From contig NC_080062.1 of assembly GCF_026212465.1 (NCBI RefSeq), positions 12,657,424-12,721,423 on the forward strand: a DNA stretch of 64,000 nt. The letters are read 5' to 3'. The notes below the pieces were generated by a model, which saw only the letters and a program-made list of their open reading frames with translations, was not told the DNA's origin and did no database searches. This document shows, piece after piece, positions 1 through 12,818 of the stretch (position 1 is its first letter; every line of letters begins with the position of its first letter). Source of the stretch: Amaranthus tricolor (taxonomy: Eukaryota; Streptophyta; Magnoliopsida; Caryophyllales; Amaranthaceae). The position numbers and the translations under genes were made by a program.

Positions 1-845
1 AGGGTTTTTAAGCGTTTTTGCCACTTTTGCGCATAAAGTAGATCAAACTTGGTTTGTTTTGCACAAAACTTCGCACACAACACTATTTGGTATTTATTAT
101 TGTGTTGAAGTGGTTAGAATTGACTATCAAAGTCATATGCTAGAAATTACGTGTTATGTTGCAATTATAAGAGTTTTTTAGCGTTTTTGCCACTTTTGCG
201 CACAAAGTAGCTCAAACTTGGTTTGTTTTGCACCAAACATGGCACACAACACTATTTGGTATATATTATTGTGTTGAAGTGGTTAGAATGGAAAATCATA
301 GTCATATGCAAGAAATTACATGTTATGTTGTGATTTTAAGGGTTTATAAGCGTTTTTTCCACTTTTTCACATAAAGTAGCTGAAACTTGGTTTGTTTTGC
401 ACGAAACTTAGCAAACAACACTATTTGGTATTAATTATTCTGTTGAAGTGGTTAGAATTTAAAATCTTAGTCATATGCTAAAAATTACGTGCTAAGTTGC
501 GATTTTAAGGGTTTTTAAGCGTTTTGCCACTTTTGCACATAAAGTAACTCAAACTTGGTTTGTTTTACACGAAACTTGGCACACAACACTATTTGGTATA
601 TATTACTGTGTTGAAGTGGTTAAAATATAAAATCATAGTCATATGCTAGAAATTACGTGATAAGTTATGATTATAAGGGTTTTTTAAGCGTTTTTGCCAG
701 TTTTGCGCATAAAGTAGCTCTAACTTGGTTTGTTTTGTACGAAACTTCGCACACAACACTATTTGGTATATATTATTGTGTTGAAGTGGTTAGAATTTAA
801 TATCATAGTCATATGCTACAAATTACCTGATAAGTTTCGATTTTA

Positions 846-1004
846 AGGGTTTTTGCCACTTTTGCGCATAAATTATCTCAAACTTGGTTTGTTTTGCACG
901 AAACTTGACACACAACACTATTTGGTATATATTATTGTGTTGAAGTGTTTAGAATTTAAAATCTTAGTCATATGATAGAAATTACGTGTTAAGTTGCGAT
1001 TTTA
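846..1004 (-). repeat. Monomer with about 9-bp internal deletion
   Basis: The sequence runs 'aagggtttttgccac', skipping the 'aagcgtttt' stretch that neighbours have. The distance to the next 'aggg' is 159 bp instead of 168-169. One phased A/T-tract is lost. Confidence 0.8.
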
Positions 1005-2857
1005 AGGGTTTTTAAGCGTTTTGCCACTTTTGCACATAAAGTAGCTCAAACTTCGTTTGTTTTGCACGAAACTTGGCTCACAACACTATTTGGTATATAT
1101 TATTGTGTTGAAGTGGTTAAAATATAAAATCATAGTCATATGCTAGAAATTACGTGATAAGTTGCGATTTTAAGGGTTTTTAAGCGTTTTTGCCACTTTT
1201 GCGCATAGAGTAGCTCAAACTTGGTTTGTTTTGCACGAAACATCGCACACAACTCTATTTGGTATTTATTATTGTGTTGAAGTGGTTAGAATTGAAAATC
1301 ATAGTCATATGCAAGAAATTACATGTTATGTTGTGATTTTAAGGGTTTATAAGCGTTTTTTCCACTTATGCACATAAAGTAGCTCAAACTTAGTTTGTTT
1401 TGCACGAAACTTGGCACTCAACACTATTTGGTATTTATTATTCTGTTGAAGGGGTTAGAATTTAAAATCTTAGTCATATGCTACAAATTACGTGTTAGTT
1501 GCGATTTTAAGGGTTTTTAAGCGTTTTGCCGCTTTTGCACATAAAGTAACTCAAACTTGGTTTGTCTTACACGAAATGTGGCACACAACACTATTTGGTA
1601 TATATTACTGTGTTGAAGTGGTTAAAACATAAAATCATAGTTATATGCTAGAAATTACGTGATAAGTTATGATTATAAGGGTTTTTATGCTTTTTTGCCA
1701 CTTTTGCGCATAAAGTAGCTCTAACTTGGTTTGTTTTGTACGAAACTTCGCACACAACACTATTTGGTGTATATTATTGTGTTGAAGTGGTTAGAATTTA
1801 AAATCTTAGTCATATGCTAGAAATTACATGTTAAGTTGCGATTTTAAGGGTTTTTAAGCGTTTTACCACTTTTGCACATAAAGTAGCTCAAACCTTGTTT
1901 GTTTTGCACGAAACTTGGCACACAACACTATTTGGTATATATTATTGTGTCTAAGTGGTTAAAATATAAAATCATAGTCATATCCTAGAAATTACGTGAT
2001 AAATTGCGCTTTTAAGGGTTTTTAAGCGTTTTTGGCACTTTTACGCATAAAGTAGCTCAAACTTGGTTTGTTTTGCACGAAACTTGATACACAACACTAT
2101 TTGGTATATATTATTGTGTTGAAGTGGTTAGAATTTAATATCATAGTCATATGTTACAAATTACCTGATAAGTTTCGATTTTAAGGGTTTTTAAGCGTTT
2201 TTGCCACTTTTGCGCATAAAGTATCTCAAACTTGGTTTGTTTTGCACGAAACTTGACACACAACACTATTTGGTATATATTATTGTGTTGAAGTGTTTAG
2301 AATTTAAAATCTTAGTCATATGCTAGAAATTACGTATTAAGTTGCGATTTTAAGTGTTTTTAAGCGTTTTGCCACTTTTTCACATAAAGTAGCTCAAACT
2401 TCGTTTGTTTTGCACGAAACTTGGTTCACAACACTATTTGGTATATATTCTTGTGTTCAAGTGGTTAAAATATAAAATCATAGTCATATGCTAGAAATTA
2501 CGTGATAAGTTGCGATTTTAAGGGTTTTTTAAGCGTTTATGCCACTTTTGCGCATAAAGTAGCTCAAACTTGGTTTGTTTTGTACGAAACTTCGCACAAA
2601 ACACTATTTGGTATTTATTATTGTGTTGAAGTGGTTAGAATTTAAAATCTTAGTCATATGCTTGAAAATTACATGTTAAGTTGTGATTTTAAGGGTTTAT
2701 AAGCGTTTTTTCCACTTTTGCACATCATGTAGCTCAAAGTTGGTTTATTTTGCACGAAACTTGGCACACAACACTATTTGGTATTTATTATTCTGTTGAA
2801 GTGGTTTAAAATATAAAATCATAGTCATATGCTAGAAATTACGTGATAAATTGCGAT

Positions 2858-2890
2858 TTTAAGGCTTTTTAATTTTTAAGCGTTTTTACC
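2858..2890 (-). repeat. E-type monomer signature (extra AT insertion)
   Basis: Reads 'aaggctttttaatttttaag', which adds about 8 bp of A/T to the usual 'aagggtttttaagcg'. It recurs at about 4,559 in this array. Its reverse complement occurs in array 2 near 17,137, 20,335, 23,215, 26,760, 29,280, 32,305, 35,185, 39,420 and 42,620, with a variant near 22,195, 31,145 and 34,170. The insertion therefore predates the split or inversion of the two arrays. Confidence 0.8.
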
Positions 2891-4558
2891 ACTTTTGCGC
2901 ATAAAGTAGCTCTAACTTGGTTTGTTTTGCACGAAACTTCGCACACAACACTATTTGGTATATATTATTGTGTTGAAGTGGTTAGAATTGAAAATCATAG
3001 TCATATGCAAGAAATTACATGTTATGTTGTGATTTTTAAGGGTTCATAAGCGTTTTTTCCACTTTTTCACATAAAGTAGCTCAAACTTGGATTTTTTTTG
3101 CACGAAACTTGGCACACAACATTATTTGGTATTTATTATTCTGTTGAAGTGGTTAGAATTTAAAATCTTAGTCATATGCTAAAAATTACGTGCTAAGTTG
3201 CGGTTTTAACGGTTTTTAAGCGTTTTGCCACTTTTGCACATAAAGTAACTCAAACTTGGTTTGTTTTACACGAAACTTGGCACACAACACATTTTGGTAT
3301 ATATTACTGTGTTGAAGTGGTTAAAATATAAAATCATACTCATATGCTAGAAATTACGTGATAAGTTATGATTATAAAGGGTTTTTAAGCGTTTTTGCTA
3401 CTTTTGCGCATAAAGTAGCTCTAACTTGGTTTGTTTTGTACGAAACTTCGCACACAACACTATTTGGTATATATTATTGTGTTGAAGTGGTTAGAATTTA
3501 AAATCTTAGTCATATGCTAGAAATTACATGTTAAGTTGCGATTTTAAGGGTTTTTAAGCGTTTTTTCCACTTTTGCACATAAAGTAGCTCAAACCTTGTT
3601 TGTTTTGCACGAAACTTCGCACACAACACTATTTGGTATATATTATTGTGTTGAAGTGTTTAGAATTTAAAATCTTAGTCATATGCTAAAAATTAGGTGC
3701 TATGTTGCGATTTTAAGGATTTTTAAACGTTTTTGCCACTTTTGCGCATAAAGTAGCTCAAACTTGGTTTGTTTTGCACGAAACTTCGCACACAACACTA
3801 TTTGGTATTTGTTATTGTGTTGAAGTGCTTAGAATTGAATATCAAAGTCATATGCTAGAAATTACGTGTTATGTTGCAATTAAAAGAGTTATTTAGCGTT
3901 TTTGCAACTTTTGCAAACAAAGTAGCTCAAACTTGGTTTGTTTTGCACGAAACTTGGTACACAACACTATTTGGTATATATTATTGTGTTTGAAGTGGTT
4001 AGATTTTAAAATAATAGTCATATGCAAGAAATTACATCTTATGTTGTGATTTTAAAGGTTTATAAGCGTTTTTTCCACTTTTGCACATAACGTAGCTCAA
4101 ACTTGGTTTGTTTTGCACGAAACTTGGCACACAACACTATTTGGTATTTATTATTCTATTGAAGTGGTTAGAATTTAAAATCTTAGTCATATGCTAAAAA
4201 TTACGTGTTAAGTTGCGATTTTAAGGGTTTTAAAGCGTTTTGCCACTTTTGCACATAATGTAACTCAAACTTGGTTTGTTTTACACGAAACTTGGCACAC
4301 AACACTATTTGGTATATATTATTGTGTTGAAGTGGTTAGAATTTAAAATCTTAGTCATATGCTAGAAATTACATGTTAAGTTGCGATTTTAAGGGTTTTT
4401 AAGCGTTTTACCACTTTTGCACATAAAGTAGCTCAAACCTTGTTTGTTTTGCACGAAACATGGCACACAACACTATTTGGTATATATTATTGTGTCTAAG
4501 TGGTTAAAATATAAAATCATAGTCATATCCTAGAAATTACGTGATAAATTGCGATTTT

Positions 4559-4645
4559 AAGGCTTTTTAATTTTTAAGCGTTTTTACCACTTTTGCGCAT
4601 AAACTAGCTCAAACTTCGTTTGTTTTTCACTATTTGGTATATTAT
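4559..4645 (-). repeat. E-type monomer followed by a monomer with about 22-bp deletion
   Basis: The E-type insertion at 4,559 is followed by 'ttcgtttgtttttcactatt' near 4,616. That stretch lacks the 'gcacgaaacttggcacacaaca' segment present in neighbours. The flanks resume the normal phase, so this is an internal deletion and not an insertion of foreign DNA. Confidence 0.75.
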
Positions 4646-6064
4646 TGTGTTGAAGTGGTTAAAATATAAAATCATAGTCATATGCTAGAAATTACGTGAT
4701 AAGTTGCGATTTTAAGGGTTTTTAAGCGTTTTTGCCACTTTTGCGCATAAAGTAGCTCAAACTTGGTTTGTTTTGCACGAAACTTCGCACACAACACTAT
4801 TTGGTATTTATTATTGTGTTGAAGTGGTTAGAATTTAATATCAAAGTCATATGCTAGAAATTACGTGTTATGTTGCAATTATAAGAGTTTTTTAGCGTTT
4901 TTGCCACTTTTTCGCACAAAGTAGCTCAAACTTGGTTTGTTTTGCACGAAACTTGGCACATAACACTATTTGGTATATATTATTGTGTTGAAGTGGTTAG
5001 AATTGAAAATAACAGTCATATGCAAGAAATTACATGTTATGTTGTGATTTGAAGGGTTTATCAGCGTTTTTTCCACTTTTTCACATAAAGTAGCTCAAAC
5101 TTGGTTTGTTTTACACGAAACATGGCACACAACACTATTTGGTATATATTACTGTGTTGAAGTAGTTAAAATGTAAAATCATAGTCATATGCTAGAAATT
5201 ACGTGATAAGTTATGATTAGTAGGGTTTTTAAGCGTTTTTGCCACTTTTACGCATTAAGTAGCTCAAACTTGGTTAGTTTTGTACGAAACTTCGCACACA
5301 ACACGATTTGGTATATATTATTGTGTTGAAGTGTTTAGAATTTAAAATCTTAGTCATATGCTAGAAATTACATGTTAAGTTGCAATTTTAAGGGTTTTTA
5401 AGCGTTTTACCACTTTTGCACATAAAGTAGCTCAAACTTGGTTTGTTTTGCACGAAACTTGGCACACAACACTATTTGGTATATATTATTGTGTTGAAGT
5501 GGTTAGAATTTAAAATCATAGTCATATGCTACAAATTACCTGATAAGTTTCGATTTTAAGGGTTTTTAAGCGTTTTTGCCACTTTAGCGCATAAAATAGC
5601 TCAAACTTGGTTTGTTTTGCACGAAACTTGACACACAACACTATTTGGTATATATTATTGTGTTGAAGTGTTAAGAATTTAAAATCTTAGTCAAATGCTA
5701 GAAATTACGTGTTAAGTTGCATTTTAAGGGTTTTTAAGCGTTTTGCCACTTTTGCACATAAAGTAGCTCAAACTTCGTTTGTTTTGCACGAAACTTGGCT
5801 TACAACACTATTTGGTATATATTATTGTGTTGAAGTGGTTAAAATATAAAATCACAGTCATATGCTAAAAATTACGTGATAAGTTGCGATTTTAAGGGTT
5901 TTTAAGCGTTTTTGCCATTTTTGCGCATAAAGTAGCTCAAACTTGGTTTGTTTTGCACGAAACTTTGCACACAACACTATTTGGTATATATTATTGTGTT
6001 GAAGTGGTTAGAATTGAAAATCATAGTCATATGCAAAAAATTAGATGTTATGTTGTGATTTTAA

Positions 6065-7413
6065 GGGTTCATAAGCGTTTTTTCCACTTTTTCACATAAA
6101 GTAGCTCAAACTTGGTTTGTTTTGCACGAAACTTGGCACACAACTCTATTTGGTATATATTACTGTGTTGAAGTGGTTAGAATTGAAATTCGTAGTCATA
6201 TGCAAGAAATTACATGTTATGTTGTGATTTTAAGGGTTTATAAGCGTTTTTTCCACTTTTGCACATAAAGTAGCTCAAACTTGGTTTGTTTTGCACGAAA
6301 CTTGGCACACAACACTATTTGGTTTTTATCATTCTGTTGAGGTGGTTAGAATTTAAAATCTTAGTCATATGCTAGAAATTATGTGTCAAGTTGCGATTTT
6401 AACGGCTTTTCAGCGTTTTGCCACTTTTGCACATAAAGTAACTCAAACTTGGTTTGTTTTACACGAAACTTGGTAAACAACACTATTTGGTATATATTAC
6501 TGTGTTGCAGTGGTTAAAATATAAAATCATAGTCATATGCTAGAAATTACGTGATAAGTTATGATTATAAGGGTTTTTAAGCATTTTTGCCACTTTTGCG
6601 CATAAAGTAGCTCAAACTTGGTTTGTTTTGTACGAAACTTCGCACACAACACTATTTGGTATATATTATTGTATTGAAGTGGTTAGAATTTAAAATCTTA
6701 GTCATATGCTAGAAATTACATGTTAAGTTGCGATTTTAAGGGTTTTTATTCGTTTTACCACTTATGCACATAAAGTAGCTCAAACTTAGTTTGTTTTGCA
6801 CGAAACTTGGCACACAACACAATTTAGTATATATTATTGTGTCTAAGTGGTTAAAATATAAAATCATAGTCATATGCTAGAAATTACCTGTTAAGTTGCG
6901 ATTTTAAGGGTTTTTAAGCGTTTTGCCACTTTTGCGCATAAAGTAGCTCAAACTTCGTTTGTTTTGCACGAAACATGGCACACAACACTATTTCGTATAT
7001 ATTATTGTGTTGAAGTGGTTAAAATATAAAATTATAGTCATATGCTAGAAATTACGTGATAAGTTGAGCTTTTAAGGGGTTTTAAGCGTTTTTGCCACTT
7101 TTGCGCATAAAGTAGCTCAAACTTGGTTTGTTTTGCACGAAACTTCGCACACAACACTATTTGGTATTTATTATTGTGTTGAAGTGGTTAGAATTGAATA
7201 TCAAAGTCATATGCTAGAAATTACGTGTTATGTTGCAATTATAAGAGTTTTTTAGCGTTTTTGCCACTTTTGCGCACAAAGTAGCTCAAACTTGGTTTGT
7301 TTTGCACAAAACTTGGCACACAACACTATTTGGTATATATTATTGTGTTGAAGTGGTTAGAATTGAAAATCATAGTCATATGATAGAAATTACATGTTAT
7401 GTTGTGATTTTAA
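6065..7413 (-). repeat. 8-monomer tandem unit, copy 1 (1,349 bp)
   Basis: Three independent markers recur exactly 1,349 bp apart: 'gggttcat' at 6,065 and 7,414, 'gaaatt' of a C-type monomer at 6,185 and 7,534, and 'ggtttttatc' at 6,321 and 7,670. Eight monomers of about 168.6 bp fit. The second copy starts at 7,414. The same marker set returns 2,865 bp later (17 units) at 10,279 and 10,535, then 3,204 bp later. Confidence 0.8.
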
Positions 7414-7711
7414 GGGTTCATAAGCGTTTTTTCCACTTTTTCAGATAAAGTAGCTCAAACTTGGTTTGTTTTGCACGAAACTTGGCACACAACACTATTT
7501 GGTATGTATTACTGTGTTGAAGTGGTTAGAATTGAAATTCATAGTCATATGCATGAAATTACATGTTATGTTGTGATTTTAAGGGTTTATAAGCGTTTTT
7601 TCCAGTTTTGCACATAAAGTAGCTCAAACTTGGTTTGTTTTGCACGAAACTTGGCACACAACACTATTTGGTTTTTATCATTCTGTTGAGGTGGTTAGAA
7701 TTTAAAATCTT

Positions 7712-8553
7712 AGTCATATGCTAGAAATTACGTGTTAAGTTGCGATTTTAAGGGTTTATAAGCGTTTTTTCCACTTTTGCACATAAAGTAACTCAAACTT
7801 GGTTTGTTTTACTCGAAACTTGGCAAACAACACTATTTGGTATATATTACTGTGTTGCAGTGGTTAAAATATAAAATCATAGTCATATGCTAGAAATTAC
7901 GTGATAAGTTATGATTATAAGGGTTTTTAAGCGTTTTTGCCACTTTTGCGCATATAGTAGCTCAAACTTGGTTTGTTTTGTACGAAACTTCGCACACAAC
8001 ACTATTTGGTATATATTATTGTATTGAAGTGGTTAGAATTTAAAATCATAGTCATATGCTAGAAATTACATGTTAAGTTGCGATTTTAAGGGTTTTATGC
8101 GTTTTACCACTTATGCACATAAAGTAGCTCAAACTTGGTTTGTTTTGCACGAAACTTGGCACACAACACAATTTAGTATATATTATTGTGTCTAAGTGGT
8201 TAAAATATAAAATCATAGTCATATGCTACAAATTACGTGTTATGTTGCGATTTTAAGGGTTTTTAAGCGTTTTGCCACTCTTGCACATAAAGTAGCTCAA
8301 ACTTCGTTTGTTTTGCACGAAACTTGGCACACAACACTATTTGGTATATATTATTGTGTTAAAGTGGTTAAAATATAAAATCATAGTCATATGCTAGAAA
8401 TTACGTGATAAGTTGCGATTTTAAGGGTTTTTAAGCGTTTTTGCCACTTTTGCGCATAAAGTAGCTCAAACTTGGTTTGTTTTGCACGAAACTTCGCACA
8501 CAACACTATTTGGTATATATTATTGTGTTGAAGTGGTTAGAATTGAATATCAA
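7712..8553 (-). repeat. 5-monomer tandem duplication, copy 1 (842 bp)
   Basis: Markers repeat 842 bp apart: 'actcgaaac' at 7,811 and 8,653, 'catatagtagc' at 7,951 and 8,793, and 'ggttttatgcg' at 8,091 and 8,933. The left edge is placed where 7,7xx keeps 'tttaaaatctta' but its partner near 8,545 reads 'tgaatatcaaag'. A D-type monomer at 8,551 is fused to a different following half, marking the seam. Confidence 0.82.
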
Positions 8554-9395
8554 AGTCATATGCTAGAAATTACGTGTTAATTTGCGATTTTAAGGGTTTA
8601 TAAGCGTTTTTTCCACTTTTACACATAAAGTAACTCAAACTTGGTTTGTTTTACTCGAAACTTGGCAAACAACACTATTTGGTATATATTACTGTGTTGC
8701 AGTGGTTAAAATATAAAATCATAGTCATATGCTAGAAATTACGTGATAAGTTATGATTATAAGGGTTTTTAAGCGTTTTTGACACTTTTGCGCATATAGT
8801 AGCTCAAACTTGGTTTGTTTTGCACGAAACTTCGCACACAACACTATTTGGTATATATTATTGTATTGAAGTGGTTAGAATTTAAAATCTTAGTCATATG
8901 CTAGAAATTACATGTTAAGTTGCGATTTTAAGGGTTTTATGCGTTTTACCACTTATGCACATAAAGTAGCTCAAACTTGGTTTGTTTTGCACGAAACTTG
9001 GCACACAACACAATTTAGTATATATTATTGTGTCTAAGTGGTTAAAATATAAAATCATAGTCATATGCTAGAAATTACGTGTTAAGTTGCGATTTTAAGG
9101 GTTTTTAAGCGTTTTGCGACTTTTGCACATAAAGTAGCTCAAACTTCGTTTGTTTTGCACGAAACTTGGCACACAACACTATTTGGTATATATTATTGTG
9201 TTGAAGTGGTTAAAATATAAAATCATAGTCATATGCTAGAAATTACGTGATAAGTTGCGATTTTAAGGGTTTTTAAGCGTTTTTGCCACTTTTGCGCATA
9301 AAGTAGCTCAAACTTGGTTTGTTTTGCACGAAACTTCGCACACAACACTATTTGGTATATATTATTGTGTTGAAGTGGTTAGAATTGAATATCAT
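8554..9395 (-). repeat. 5-monomer tandem duplication, copy 2 (842 bp)
   Basis: Second copy of the 842-bp block. It carries 'actcgaaac' at 8,653, 'catatagtagc' at 8,793 and 'ggttttatgcg' at 8,933. Only scattered substitutions separate it from copy 1, for example 'gacactttt' for 'gccactttt' near 8,780, so the duplication is fairly recent. Confidence 0.82.
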
Positions 9396-9459
9396 AGTCA
9401 TATGCAAGAAATTACATGTTATGTTGTGATTTTAAGGGTTTATAAGCGTTTTTTCCACT

Positions 9460-12400
9460 TTTGCACATAAAGTAGCTCAAAGTTGGTTTGTTTTGCACGA
9501 AACTTGGCACACAACACTATTTGGTATTTATTATTCTGTTGAAGTGGTTAGAGTTTAAAATCTTTGTCATATGCTAGAAATTACGTGTTCAGTTGCGATT
9601 TTAAGGGTTTTTATGCGTTTTGCCACTTTTACATATAAAGTAACTCAAACTTGGTTTGTTTTGCACGAAACTTGACACACAACACTATTTGGTATATATT
9701 ATTGTGTTGAAGTGTTAAGAATTTAAAATCTTAGTCAAATGCTAGAAATTACGTGTTAAGTTGCGATTTTAAGGGTTTTTAAGCGTTTTGCCACTTTTGC
9801 ACATAAAGTAGCTCAAACTTCGTTTGTTTTGCACGAAACTTGGCTTACAACACTATTTGCTATATATTATTGTGTTGAAGAGGTTAAAATATAAAATCAT
9901 AGTCATATGCTAGAAATTACGTGATAAGTTGCGATTTTAAGGGTTTTTAAGCGTTTTTGCCACTTTTGCGCATAAAGTAGCTCAAACTTGGTTTGTTTTG
10001 CCCGAAACTTCGCATACAACACTATTTGGTATTTATTATTGTCTTGAAGTGGTTAGAATTGAATATCAAAGTCATATGCTAGAAATTAAGTGTTTTGTTG
10101 CAATTATAAGAGTTTTTTAGCGTTTTTGCCACTTTTGCGCACAAAGTAGCTCAAACTTGGTTTGTTTTGCACGAAACTTGGCACACAACACTATTTGGTA
10201 TTTATTATTGTGTTGAAGTGGTTAGAATTGAAAATCATAGTCATATGCAAGATATTACATGTTATGTTGTGATTTTAAGGGTTCATAAGCGTTTTTTCCA
10301 CTTTTTCACATAAAGTAGCTCAAACTTGGTTTGTTTTGCACGAAACTCGGCACACAACACTATTTGGTATATATTACTGTGTTGAAGTGGTTAGAATTGA
10401 AATTCATAGTCATATGCAAGAAATTACATGTTATGTTGTGATTTTAAGAGTTTATAAGCGTTTTTTCCACTTTTGCACATAAAGTAGCTCAAACTTGGTT
10501 TGTTTTGCACGAAACTTGGCACACAACACTATTTGGTTTTTATCATTCTGTTGATGTGGTTAGAATTTAAAATCTTAGTCATATGCTAGAAATTACGTGT
10601 TAAGTTGCGATTTTAAGGGTTTTTCAGCGTTTTGCCACTTTTGCACATAAAGTAACTCAAACTCGGTTTGTTTTACACGAAACTTGGCAAACAACACTAT
10701 TTGGTATATATTACTGTGTTGCAGTGGTTAAAATATAAAATCATAGTCATATGCTAGAAATTACGTGATAAGTTATGATTATAAGGGTTTTTAAGCGTTT
10801 TTGCCACTTTTGCGCATAAAGTAGCTCAAACTTGGTTTGTTTTGTACGAAACTTCGCACACAACACTATTTGGTATATATTATTGTATTGAAGTGGTTAG
10901 AATTTAAAATCTTAGTCATATACTAGAAATTACATGTTAAGTTGCGATTTTAAGGGTTTTTATGCGTTTTACCACTTATGCACATAAAGTAGCTCAAACT
11001 TGGTTTGTTTTGCACGAAACTTGGCACACAACACAATTTAGTATATATTATTGTGTCTAAGTGGTTAAAATATAAAATCATAGTCATATGCTAGAAATTA
11101 CGTGTTAAGTTGCGATTTTAAGGGTTTTTAAGCGTTTTGCGACTTTTGCACATAAAGTAGCTCAAACTTCGTTTGTTTTGCACGAAACTTGGCACACAAC
11201 ACTATTTGGTATATATTATTGTGTTGAAGTGGTTAAAATATAAAATCATAGTCATATGCTAGAAATTACGTGATAAGTTGCGATTTTAAGGGTTTTTAAG
11301 CGTTTTTGCCACTTTTGCGCATAAAGTAGCTCAAACTTGGTTTGTTTTGCACGAAACTTCGCACACAACACTATTTGGTATATATTATTGTGTTGAAGTG
11401 GTTAGAATTGAATATCATATTCATATGCAAGAAATTACATGTTATGTTGTGATTTTAAGGGTTTATAAGCGTTTTTTCCACTTTTGCACATAAAGTAGCT
11501 CAAAGTTGGTTTGTTTTGCACGAAACTTGGCACACAACACTATTTGGTATTTATTATTCTGTTGAAGTGGTTAGAGTTTAAAATCTTTGTCATATGCTAG
11601 AAATTACGTGTTCAGTTGCGATTTTAAGGGTTTTTATGCGTTTTGCCACTTTTACATATAAAGTAACTCAAACTTGGTTTGTTTTGCACGAAACTTGACA
11701 CACAACACTATTTGGTATATATTATTGTGTTGAAGTGTTAAGAATTTAAAATCTTAGTCAAATTCTAGAAATTACGTGTTAAGTTGCGATTTTAAGGGTT
11801 TTTAAGCGTTTTGCCACTTTTGCACATAAAGTAGCTCAAACTTCGTTTGTTTTGCACGAAACTTGGCACACAACACTATTTGGTATATATTATTGTGTTG
11901 AAGTGGTTAAAATATAAAATCATAGTCATATGCTAGAAATTACGTGATAAGTTGCGATTTTATGGGTTTTTAAGCGTTTTTGCCACTTTTGCGCATAAAG
12001 TAGCTCAAACTTGGTTTGTTTTGCACGAAACTTCGCACACAACACTATTTGGTATATATTATTGTGTTGAAGTGGTTAGAATTGAATATCAAAGTCATAT
12101 GCTAGAAATTACGTGTTAAGTTGCGATTTTAAGGGTTTATAAGCGTTTGTTCCACTTTTACACATAAAGTAACTCAAACTTGGTTTGTTTTACTCGAAAC
12201 TTGGCAAACAACACTATTTGGTATATATTACTGTGTTGCAGTGGTTAAAATATAAAATCATAGTCATATGCTAGAAATTACGTGATAAGTTATGATTATA
12301 AGGGTTTTTAAGCGTTTTTGCCACTTTTGCACATAAAGTAGCTCAAAGTTGGTTTGTTTTGCACGAAACTTGGCTCACAACACTATTTGGTATTTATTAT

Positions 12401-12660
12401 TCTGTTGAAGTGGTTAGAGTTTAAAATCTTTGTCATATGCTAGAAATTACGTGTTAAGTTGCGATTTTAAGGGTTTATAAGCGTTTGTTCCACTTTTACA
12501 CATAAAGTAACTCAAACTTGGTTTGTTTTACTCAAAACTTGGCAAACAACACTATTTGGTATATATTACTGTGTTGCAGTGGTTAAAATATAAAATCATA
12601 GTCATATGCTAGAAATTACGTGATAAGTTATGATTATAAGGGTTTTTAAGCGTTTTTGCC
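9460..12660 (-). repeat. 19-monomer HOR unit, copy 1 (3,204 bp period)
   Basis: Five markers repeat exactly 3,204 bp downstream: 'gtgttcagttgcg' at 9,585/12,789 and 11,608/14,812, D-type 'caaagtca' at 10,067/13,271, 'gggttcat' at 10,279/13,483, 'gaaattcat' at 10,399/13,603. That equals 19 monomers. Inside the unit the 'gtgttcag' and D-type markers each recur after 2,023 bp (12 units), then 1,181 bp (7 units). The left edge is set where the match to about 12,660 fails. Confidence 0.88.
12143..12480 (-). repeat. Dimer tandem duplication, copy 1 (338 bp)
   Basis: 'gcgtttgttcc' occurs at 12,143 and 12,481, and in the window I see it only there. The following two monomers, including 'cttggctcacaac' and 'gttagagtttaaaatcttt', are repeated almost base for base 338 bp later. 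This is a two-monomer duplication inside the 19-mer unit. Confidence 0.85.
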
Positions 12661-12818
12661 ACTTTTGCACATAAAGTAGCTCAAAGTTGGTTTGTTTTGC
12701 ACGAAACTTGGCTCACAACACTATTTGGTATTTATTATTCTGTTGAAGTGGTTAGAGTTTAAAATCTTTGTCATATGCTAGAAATTACGTGTTCAGTTGC
12801 GATTTTAAGGGTTTTTAT
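12481..12818 (-). repeat. Dimer tandem duplication, copy 2 (338 bp)
   Basis: Second copy of the dimer. It departs from copy 1 near 12,789, where 'gtgttcag' replaces 'gtgttaag', which is where the general 19-mer pattern resumes. Confidence 0.83.

Larger units (their letters stand above)
1..6064 (-). repeat. Old, irregular part of array 1
   Basis: Monomers here differ from each other more than elsewhere and show no short regular HOR. D-type monomers, marked by 'caaagtca', lie at 127, 3,843 and 4,842, which is 22 and then 6 units apart. The C-type marker 'gggttcat' lies at 3,040 and 6,065, which is 3,025 bp or 18 units. A monomer type carrying 'ttacctgataagtttcg' is present near 823, 2,162 and 5,537; its reverse complement matches the m3 type of the right-hand HOR. 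I do not see it again in 6-15 kb. Small deletions are common, for example near 846 and 4,625. The pattern fits an older, less homogenised flank. Confidence 0.75.
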
